Assembly: GCA_026416755.1 (NCBI GenBank)
Contig: JAOAEP010000092.1
Coordinates: forward strand, 1-12,723
Length of the DNA stretch: 12,723 bases
Origin: a bacterium
GTDB lineage: Bacteria > Ratteibacteria > UBA8468 > B48-G9 > JAFGKM01
Reading direction: 5' to 3'
Part shown: in pieces, positions 6,612 to 12,723 of the stretch
Position numbering within the stretch: position 1 is the stretch's first letter
How the letters are laid out: every line of letters begins with the position of its first letter
Notes under the pieces: model-generated
Seen by the model: only the letters and a program-made list of their open reading frames with translations
Told to the model about the DNA's origin: nothing
Databases searched by the model: none
Position numbers and translations under genes: made by a program

Positions 6612-9600
6612 TTATTCAAAAAAAATCAAAACTATATCAACAGTTTTTAGAGGCAGATTTATTTTAATTTTATTTTCATTTATTTTTTCATGATTTAAAA
6701 CTTTACCTAATTCAACTGATTTGACAAACTTGCAATTCTTAACCCCATCAATTATTAAATCTATATTAGATAATGGTTTTCCTGACCAATTTAAAAGAAC
6801 AATCGCAATCCCTTTTTCTGATATTAAATAGCAACCTTCAACAAGAGATTCGCTAATCTCAACATATTTTTTTGTATTTGCTATTAATGCTGGATAAGTT
6901 ATTATTTTCCTAATATTTTCATCCCATCCAATAGGTAAACGATCCCCTCTGTTGTTATCTTGAGAAAAATGGTAATTAACACCAGGCCAAAATCCATAAG
7001 AAATAATAATGCCTTTCTCATATTTTACTTCAGATATCGCAGGGGTTCCATCATTATATTCAGCAACAATTTTACCATTTTTAACTTCTAACGGAACCGA
7101 TTGAAATTTAATTGAAATAATATTTTTAAAATCAAAAAGTTTCTCTTTAAATATAATGGACTTTTCTAATCTTTTTTCTTTTTCAATTGCGGCAGAACTT
7201 TCTCTCTTAACTTGAATATTTTTTGTTTCAGATTTTTCGGTAATAATAGATAAAGGTTCATTATATTCATCAAAAGCACATGCACCAGGCATTAAAACCA
7301 AAATCCCTCCGTTTTTTACATAGTTTAGTATTTGTCTTTGCGCTTTCTCTGATAAATTGGGTGCAGTAACATATAAAACAGAATAATTTTTATTTTTTAG
7401 AATACCATTTTCTACATCAAAATCATCAATAAAATCTACTGGATAATTTTCATGTATTAAACCCTCATGTAAACCATATAACTCTAATAAATATAAAGGT
7501 AAACTTGAATCATTATCCCAAACCTGGCTTGAAATAGGAAATAAGATGGCCACTGTCCCATCCTTAGGTCTTCCTAAAAACAATAGTTCCTCTGCCTTCC
7601 CAACCAATCTCAAAGCATCTGCAATAGATTTATATGCGTTCTTATTTTCCGACCATCCATCTATAAAAGCATAATATGGCCCAAAAGTATAAAATTCAAC
7701 TGCTTTAGCACCATGCCCAATTAAGGCCAAAGTTTTATATTTACCACCATCTTCAACAGAGCCCAATCCCTGTCCAACGATGTATCCTCCAAATTCAATA
7801 TCTCCCTGTCTTGCGGCACATCTCAATAGGTCTCCATAAAATGACCATAATTGTGCAGAATTATCTCCAAACCAATCTTCTGTCCATATACATGTTACTG
7901 CTTTCTTCCTGCCTAAATCAAACCAATCAGGTGCGCCCATGGCTGCATTAGGACCCCTATCGGGATTATTTCCAATGTGTTTACCTGGAGAAGGGATAAA
8001 AAATCTACCTGGCCAATTATTTAAATTTGTAGTTGTTAAAATTTTTTTATTATAATTTTTAACAAATGCCTTGGTTGCTAATGAAAAGGCATTACTTAAA
8101 GATTCAGCAAAAAACCTTGTTGTCCAGTAAAATATCTTTTTATCACCTTTTGTTTTTATTTCGCTTAAATTAAGTGGAAAAATCTCATTCCAAATTTCTT
8201 TTCCAAAAAATTCTGGAGTAAAACCTTTTGAATCAAGATAGTTTCTGAAAACTTCTAATCTACTTTCTTTCCCTTTCAAATTTTCAACAATCCCTGGATA
8301 GTACCATCCAGGTTCATCTGCAATATGAAATAAAATCATTTCATCATCTTTATTCCCCATAGAAATATTTACATTTTTCTTCAAGTTTGATACCCAACTA
8401 TCTAAAAATTCTTCTTTTACTAAATCTTTTTCATAATCAAAATATGAGGGTGGATTATAAATTGCTCCCCTAAATCTATTAAATCCATATTTTTCTAATC
8501 TTTGTCTTTTCTCTTGTTGTGAAAGATTGTTCCACCCAACAATTGATACTACATTATGGCCCAAATTTGAAAGCATTTTTAAACCATATTCTAATGTGTC
8601 TTCTGTATCATCTATTGAATATAAACAATTGGAGATTATAAATTTCTTAGGTTTTTCATCTTCTTTTAAAGAGACCTTTTCTGATATAAGCAGATAATCG
8701 TTATAAATTTCTATACTTGATTTTATTAAATCTTTATATTTATCGGGGTCATCTATTCCATAAAAAGGAACTACCATAAAAATTAAGTTCCCATTTATTT
8801 TGACATTAAATTTCTTTAGTTTCTTTATTTCATTAGCATCTCTTTTTATAAACTCAAATTCTACCTCCCCTTTTTTAATATTACATCCTGATAAATTAAA
8901 ATTAAATCTTGCTATCCCATATTGGTCCTTTAGATATTCATCCAAATTTATCCATTCACTTGACTTCCCTATTGGTACATGTCCTATTGTTTTATGTCCT
9001 TTATCTGTCCCAAAACTTACAAATATGCCTTGCCTTGGAATCCAGTTTTTATCCATTGGTAATATTTCTAAAATAGAAGGATGAGAGCCTAACAATAAGT
9101 ATTTCATATCATCGTCAAATGAAATTTGAGATTTCCCATCTCCTGAAGTATGAAAAATAAGTGGGGCTCCTGTTAAATTACCCTCTTTATCAAGTTCCCA
9201 TACTAAAAATGTAGGTGAACCCCATCCTACTAAAAATATTTTTTTCTTATCTGGAGTTAGTGCAATATCCCAAGGCGCTACCAATTTACTATTTATGAGT
9301 TTGGGTTCTCCATATGGATATCCTTCACTATCAAGGTTATAGACAACTATTCCTGCTTCACCTTCTTTAGTAGGATATTCTAAAGTTCCACATAAATATA
9401 ACTTTGATTTTCCCTCATCTATACAAATTCCACCTAATACAGTTCTTTTACTTTCAGAGAAAAACCCATCTTTATAAATTTTAGGTTTATTACTTATAAG
9501 TTTCCCATCTTTATCAATCTCCCATACTTTTAAATTTTCATTTTTATTATATTGACTGATTATGTAAAGTTTATTCTTTTTTGTGCTTAGCACGCCATCT

Positions 9601-11207
9601 ATATCATATTCAAATCCTGGTACTCGACATATAATTGAAGAAGAAGGTGATTCATTCGTTATATTTCCAACTACGTATAATAGATTTTTTTCAGGGTTAA
9701 GAAATAAAAGTTTTATTGAAGAAACCCCAGAGTTAATAGTTTCTTGTATGGATAATGGCTCACCATTATCATCCAATTTTATTACTTCAATTTTCCCATT
9801 TTTAGTGGATGTATAAATTAACCCTTTTTCTTCGTCAATTTCCATCGGTCCATTTATACCAGGAACGGAAAATGATGATACTTTCTCTTCTCTATTCTCA
9901 ATATCAAATATTAAAAGATTGTCATTTTCAACCGCATATAATTTTTTATATTTTGAAGAATATTTAAATTTAAGATATTTATTTTCAGAACTTATCTTTA
10001 CTTTTTTATAAGAAATTGGTAAGTTCTCATTTGTTTCTAAATTTTTAATAGTAATTTTAAATTCAACACCAGAAATTCTATTTCCAAGAAATCCTGTCAA
10101 ATTAACAACACCTATACCAACTGAGGGATAACCATTTAACGCTACTACTCTTTTTCTATAAAATTTTCCTGTTTCTCTAGTTATTTTAATATTTGAATTC
10201 TCATATGATATCTCTACTTCTTTTAGATAAAAACCTTCTAACCTGTTTTTATTATTAACTGCATCTTTAAATTCTGAAGAAAAAGCAACAATTACTCTAT
10301 TTTTAACGTCTGAACAACTTACCGCTTGAATAGGAAAGTTTTCAACAATAATAGGTCCTTTATATACATCCCCATTTTTATCAAGCAAAAAATAGGAAAG
10401 ATTAGAATTTTCACCTTTAAAAAAAATTGCTTTATCTGTATATGCAAATATTAAATACTCTCTCGGACCCTTTTCAACAGGATAATACTTAACCTTTAAA
10501 ACATTTCCCTTTTCATCTAAATCACCAATCTGAAGAATTGAAGGATAAGTTCCAAGATAAATTTTATTCCCTTCAGGATTAAATTCTATTTTATATTTAC
10601 CATCACCTCCTATATCATAAAAAATTGGTGATGATTGAGGAATACCATTACTATCTAAATCAAAAGCATAAACCCTTCCCGTACCCCAAGCGCCATAATA
10701 TAAACGATTAATTTTGGGATGTATTGCTATAGAATGGACTCCAGATGTAAGAGTGTCAAAAGCTATAGGTTTTCCTTTAGGTTCACCATTATTATCAAGT
10801 TCATATACAACCAAACCTTTTCTAAAATTACTGAATTCTGGAATTGAAGCGACACTAACCCCAAGATATATTTTGTTATATTTTTTACTTAGATACATTG
10901 TATTAATAACGCTCCATCCGCCTCCAGGAACAGGGTCTGGAAAGAAATCAGGATGGTCAGAATATCTTCTAGGTCCATTTATAATATTTCCATCTTTGTC
11001 TATATCAAAAACCATAAGCCCTTTCCTTTCATAATCATATGAACGTGTTCCAACATATAATTTACCTTTTATGTTGTCTGAAATAACACAAAAAATTTCT
11101 CCATATCTTGTATCAACTATAGTATAAGAAATTTCTTCTTCACAAAATAAAAAACTATATAAAGAAAATAAAATAAAAAAAATAAAAATTTTCCTCATCA
11201 AAACCAT
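6612..11207 (-). CDS. Exported multidomain protein: duplicated beta-propeller-like repeats plus GH-A (GH42-like) barrel
   Basis: A 1531-residue protein with an N-terminal signal (MRKIFIFFILFSLYSFLFC, residues 4-22), so exported. Cysteine 22 is not in a standard lipobox. Residues about 27-310 and 420-735 are beta-propeller-like, with ten copies of a turn of the type (F/Y/W)-x-LDxxGxxxxxP, five per half. A beta-rich stretch follows each half (about 330-415 and 740-850). Residues about 858-1205 look like a clan GH-A TIM-barrel. HIADEPGW (961-968, E965) and CIWTEDWFG (1106-1114, E1110) are candidate acid/base and nucleophile. VAILFPISSQVW to GGILVLMPGACAFDE (1219-1314) resembles the amidotransferase-like domain that follows the barrel in GH42 beta-galactosidases. 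A short beta-domain ends the chain (about 1440-1531). The start at 11207 has AAGGAGG six bases upstream; a second ATG nine bases on is less well spaced. It is probably a glycosidase or glycan-binding enzyme; the activity is unproven and the combination was not recognised as a named family. Confidence 0.72.
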   Translation of the reverse strand: MVLMRKIFIFFILFSLYSFLFCEEEISYTIVDTRYGEIFCVISDNIKGKLYVGTRSYDYERKGLMVFDIDKDGNIINGPRRYSDHPDFFPDPVPGGGWSVINTMYLSKKYNKIYLGVSVASIPEFSNFRKGLVVYELDNNGEPKGKPIAFDTLTSGVHSIAIHPKINRLYYGAWGTGRVYAFDLDSNGIPQSSPIFYDIGGDGKYKIEFNPEGNKIYLGTYPSILQIGDLDEKGNVLKVKYYPVEKGPREYLIFAYTDKAIFFKGENSNLSYFLLDKNGDVYKGPIIVENFPIQAVSCSDVKNRVIVAFSSEFKDAVNNKNRLEGFYLKEVEISYENSNIKITRETGKFYRKRVVALNGYPSVGIGVVNLTGFLGNRISGVEFKITIKNLETNENLPISYKKVKISSENKYLKFKYSSKYKKLYAVENDNLLIFDIENREEKVSSFSVPGINGPMEIDEEKGLIYTSTKNGKIEVIKLDDNGEPLSIQETINSGVSSIKLLFLNPEKNLLYVVGNITNESPSSSIICRVPGFEYDIDGVLSTKKNKLYIISQYNKNENLKVWEIDKDGKLISNKPKIYKDGFFSESKRTVLGGICIDEGKSKLYLCGTLEYPTKEGEAGIVVYNLDSEGYPYGEPKLINSKLVAPWDIALTPDKKKIFLVGWGSPTFLVWELDKEGNLTGAPLIFHTSGDGKSQISFDDDMKYLLLGSHPSILEILPMDKNWIPRQGIFVSFGTDKGHKTIGHVPIGKSSEWINLDEYLKDQYGIARFNFNLSGCNIKKGEVEFEFIKRDANEIKKLKKFNVKINGNLIFMVVPFYGIDDPDKYKDLIKSSIEIYNDYLLISEKVSLKEDEKPKKFIISNCLYSIDDTEDTLEYGLKMLSNLGHNVVSIVGWNNLSQQEKRQRLEKYGFNRFRGAIYNPPSYFDYEKDLVKEEFLDSWVSNLKKNVNISMGNKDDEMILFHIADEPGWYYPGIVENLKGKESRLEVFRNYLDSKGFTPEFFGKEIWNEIFPLNLSEIKTKGDKKIFYWTTRFFAESLSNAFSLATKAFVKNYNKKILTTTNLNNWPGRFFIPSPGKHIGNNPDRGPNAAMGAPDWFDLGRKKAVTCIWTEDWFGDNSAQLWSFYGDLLRCAARQGDIEFGGYIVGQGLGSVEDGGKYKTLALIGHGAKAVEFYTFGPYYAFIDGWSENKNAYKSIADALRLVGKAEELLFLGRPKDGTVAILFPISSQVWDNDSSLPLYLLELYGLHEGLIHENYPVDFIDDFDVENGILKNKNYSVLYVTAPNLSEKAQRQILNYVKNGGILVLMPGACAFDEYNEPLSIITEKSETKNIQVKRESSAAIEKEKRLEKSIIFKEKLFDFKNIISIKFQSVPLEVKNGKIVAEYNDGTPAISEVKYEKGIIISYGFWPGVNYHFSQDNNRGDRLPIGWDENIRKIITYPALIANTKKYVEISESLVEGCYLISEKGIAIVLLNWSGKPLSNIDLIIDGVKNCKFVKSVELGKVLNHEKINENKIKINLPLKTVDIVLIFFE
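9063..9224 (-). repeat. Internal protein duplication, copy B
   Basis: Encodes residues 662-715 of the 1531-residue protein. It aligns without gaps to residues 174-227 (copy A) at an offset of exactly 488 residues. Shared positions include W-G at the start, the LDxxG turn, GDGK and PSIL-x-I at the end. Similarity is at protein level only; the DNA has diverged, so this is an old duplication of a propeller module. Confidence 0.75.
10527..10688 (-). repeat. Internal protein duplication, copy A
   Basis: Encodes residues 174-227 of the 1531-residue protein, including FDLDSNGIPQSSP, GDGKYKIEFNP and LGTYPSILQI. It is the partner of the segment at 9063-9224 (WELDKEGNLTGAP, GDGKSQISF, LGSHPSILEI). The ungapped match supports two homologous propeller modules arranged in tandem. 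Confidence 0.75.
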
Positions 11208-11213
11208 ATTCGC

Positions 11214-11220
11214 CCTCCTT
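11214..11220 (-). promoter_or_regulatory. Ribosome binding site deciding the start of the 1531-residue protein
   Basis: AAGGAGG on the minus strand is six bases before the ATG at 11207 and fifteen before the next in-frame ATG at 11198. The spacing favours the first ATG (MVLMRK), which adds three residues before the basic end of the signal peptide. Confidence 0.8.
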
Positions 11221-11231
11221 TTCTAAAAGTT

Positions 11232-12014
11232 TTAAGGCAAAGTGGCTCTCTTATATGTCCAAAACCAACTATAGCCACCAATATTTTCACCACAGGTTGG
11301 ATGTACAAATCTCCAATTTTTATTAGGAACCCAAACTACAGAATTATCAGCAAATAAAACATTTAAACCTGCAGGAAGCCAAGCATATTTGCCTTTTCCT
11401 GGATGGTTAAAATGGGTATTTGTATAACCTCCATTAAATCCATCAAACATATCTGCCATTAAAATCATTTCTTCTTTTGCCAATCTACTTAGTTTTCTCT
11501 TTATTATTGCACTTCCTACTGTTGGTGAGTTATTTAAAACATAATTAGAATATGAGCGCATATAATTAATTTCAAAAGTTCTCCTAAATTCATCTATAAG
11601 GCTAAATCTTCTTTTTTGCCACCAAGAAATATAAACATAACTTGGACAAAAGAGATTTTCAGGATTTTGAATATATTTTTGTTTATTTTGTCTATACCCT
11701 GCTATCAAAAGCCCTAAATTATAATAAGTATAGGTTCCTCTATACTCACCCCACAATAAATGAGCAATATATCCATTTGCATAATAACCGTCCCAAAGAG
11801 GAATTGCAGTTGGAATTGTATCTTCATAATCATTAGCATACATATGAATTGCAACTCCTAATTGTCTTAAATTATTCATGCATACAGCACGATACGCTCT
11901 ATCCCTTGCTTCATTTAAAATAGGTAAAATTATCCCTGCAAGAATAGCAATTATCGCAATTACAACAAGCAATTCTATTAAAGTAAATCCAAATTTCTTT
12001 TTTTTATGTTTCAT
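11232..12014 (-). CDS. Prepilin-like protein with type IV/type II pseudopilin N-terminus (DUF1559-like)
   Basis: A 260-residue pseudopilin-like protein. The start MKHKKKKFGFTLIELLVVIAIIAILAGIILPIL is the class III prepilin signal: a basic leader, G9/F10 cleavage site, Glu at +5 (E14) and one long hydrophobic helix (about 10-31). This would be cut and methylated by a PilD-type peptidase and left in the inner membrane or built into a pilus-like fibre. The helix is followed by ARDRAYRAVCMNNLRQLGVAIHMYANDYEDTIP, the typical entry into the globular domain of the large PVC-type prepilin family. The domain ends with GLNVLFADNSVVWV (216-229), the equivalent of the DG end motif, with Asn in place of Gly. 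The ribosome binding site is a weak AAAAGGGGGG. It lies 15 bases after its tandem paralogue and 24 bases before the exported glycosidase-like gene. The context suggests surface display or secretion of glycan-acting proteins, but the role is unknown. Confidence 0.85.
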   Translation of the reverse strand: MKHKKKKFGFTLIELLVVIAIIAILAGIILPILNEARDRAYRAVCMNNLRQLGVAIHMYANDYEDTIPTAIPLWDGYYANGYIAHLLWGEYRGTYTYYNLGLLIAGYRQNKQKYIQNPENLFCPSYVYISWWQKRRFSLIDEFRRTFEINYMRSYSNYVLNNSPTVGSAIIKRKLSRLAKEEMILMADMFDGFNGGYTNTHFNHPGKGKYAWLPAGLNVLFADNSVVWVPNKNWRFVHPTCGENIGGYSWFWTYKRATLP

Positions 12015-12029
12015 AATAACCCCCCTTTT

Positions 12030-12723
12030 TTAAGGATTTATAAATGAATACCAATTTGGTAATCCTTTATAATTAGCAATATCTGGTATATAATAAGAAC
12101 CACCTATTTTAATTGAGTTTATAAAATGTACTGAATTATCAACAAATAAAACATTTATACCCATAATATTATGATTATTTTTTTCTATTATTTTTCTTCC
12201 ATAATCTATATTATTTGTGTCTCTCCTACCAGTAAACCACCATTTAGCCATCCAACTATCAAAATTTGTTCTAATATGTTGTGGAACTTGCTTGTCTACA
12301 ACTACGCCAGTGTCTGGTTCAGTATCATATCCATATGGAGCACCATCTGTAAAATAAAGCCAAGTGGGTGTCGGTGGATTATTATAAAAATTAATAAATG
12401 TATAACAAGCATATGCATATGAACAATTTATTGAAGAATATAAGTAAGGATAAGTAGATTTTCTGCTACTTCTATCGCTCGGGCAAATAAAAGTCTCTGG
12501 AGTTTTTAAATAAACAGTTCCTATTTTAGTACTACCTCTATAACCTAAAAGAAGATTAAAACAGAGTAAGGTATTTTCAGCCCAAAAAGGAAAAGCATTC
12601 CCGAAATCATTCGCATACATATGAAGTGCTTGACCTATTTGTTTTAAATTTGATGCACAGGTTGCTATTCTGGCTCTCTCCCTTGCCCTACTTAATGCAG
12701 GCATAAGTATTGAAGCCAAAATA
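12030..12723 (-). CDS. Prepilin-like protein, partial (5' end beyond the window)
   Basis: A second pseudopilin-like protein, truncated at the right edge. The reading frame is open to the last base and encodes ILASILMPALSRARERARIATCASNLKQIGQALHMYANDFGNAFPFW. This is the end of the prepilin transmembrane helix and the entry to the globular domain; the leader and FTLIE motif must lie a few tens of bases outside. The TTG at 12719 is an internal leucine codon, not a start. The chain contains FICPSDR and ends with INVLFVDNSVHFI, the counterpart of NVLFADNSVVWV in the neighbour. The two genes are paralogues: the residues after the helix match closely (AR-x-RA, C-x-NL-QLG/QIG, HMYAND), but the middles differ in sequence and length. 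It is the first visible gene of the operon, so the promoter is not in the window. Confidence 0.85.
   Translation of the reverse strand, partial: ILASILMPALSRARERARIATCASNLKQIGQALHMYANDFGNAFPFWAENTLLCFNLLLGYRGSTKIGTVYLKTPETFICPSDRSSRKSTYPYLYSSINCSYAYACYTFINFYNNPPTPTWLYFTDGAPYGYDTEPDTGVVVDKQVPQHIRTNFDSWMAKWWFTGRRDTNNIDYGRKIIEKNNHNIMGINVLFVDNSVHFINSIKIGGSYYIPDIANYKGLPNWYSFINP

Larger units (their letters stand above)
969..12723 (-). other. Predicted seven-gene carbohydrate-related operon
   Basis: Seven genes lie head to tail on the minus strand with gaps of 15, 24, 18, -4, 43 and 24 bases. The order of transcription is prepilin-like, prepilin-like, 1531-residue exported protein, GH38, Gfo/Idh/MocA, Gfo/Idh/MocA, UroD-like. 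No promoter-sized gap and no hairpin with a T-tract was seen between any pair, so a single transcript is the simplest reading. Its promoter and any regulator lie beyond the right edge. No transporter is included. Confidence 0.75.

Noticed and set aside
9050..11020. Dockerin or EF-hand annotation for the DxDxDG-like turns
   Set aside because: Only two of ten copies fit the calcium loop, and they recur once per blade-like unit without the paired helices of dockerin or EF-hand.
11140..11150. Lipobox at Cys22 of the 1531-residue protein
   Set aside because: The residues before the Cys are FLF, not the small residues (Ala, Ser, Gly) expected at -3 and -1, so lipoprotein processing is not supported.
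12717..12719. TTG start for the right-edge prepilin gene
   Set aside because: The codon falls inside the conserved transmembrane helix (ILASILMPAL) and the frame continues open to the window end, so it is an internal leucine.

Overview
The window is very AT-rich (about 30% GC by eye) bacterial DNA using the standard code; TAA and TGA both end genes. It looks like a draft or metagenome contig rather than a finished chromosome, because bases 1-19 are an exact Tn5/Nextera mosaic-end adapter fused to the 3' part of a housekeeping sigma-factor gene. The gene content is two tandem prepilin-like proteins of the H-X9-DG/DUF1559 kind, a bacterial GH38 alpha-mannosidase, two Gfo/Idh/MocA oxidoreductases, a UroD-superfamily protein that is not HemE, and a very large secreted glycosidase-like protein. 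That mix is typical of PVC-type or related candidate phyla (Lentisphaerae/Kiritimatiellota, Omnitrophota, Ratteibacteria-like lineages). This placement is an inference from gene style, not from a marker phylogeny.

Layout. On the + strand, the adapter (1-19) is followed by the end of rpoD/sigA (20-217). A metallo-beta-lactamase-fold hydrolase (214-972) is coupled to it by an ATGA overlap. Everything else is on the - strand and reads right to left as one tight seven-gene operon (12723 to 969). The order is: a prepilin-like gene cut by the window edge, a second prepilin-like gene, a 1531-residue exported protein, a cytoplasmic GH38 alpha-mannosidase, two Gfo/Idh/MocA oxidoreductases and a UroD-like protein. 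Gaps are 15, 24, 18, -4, 43 and 24 bases, so there is no intergenic stretch over 50 bases. The two transcription units converge and their stop codons overlap (969-972), leaving no room for a conventional terminator between them.

How the genes may work together (inference). The surface or exported proteins (prepilin-like proteins and the 1531-residue protein) would meet a polysaccharide or glycoconjugate outside the inner membrane. GH38 would release mannose-type sugars in the cytoplasm, the two NAD(P)-dependent oxidoreductases would oxidise or epimerise sugars or sugar derivatives, and the UroD-like protein might handle a methyl group or another small acid. No transporter and no regulator are visible in the window.

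The most novel-looking element is the 1531-residue protein. It has two diverged copies of a beta-propeller-like module with a recurring Asp/Gly-rich turn, followed by a putative clan GH-A barrel with candidate catalytic glutamates and a flavodoxin/glutamine-amidotransferase-like domain. I see no CRISPR array, tRNA, rRNA, insertion sequence or att site.
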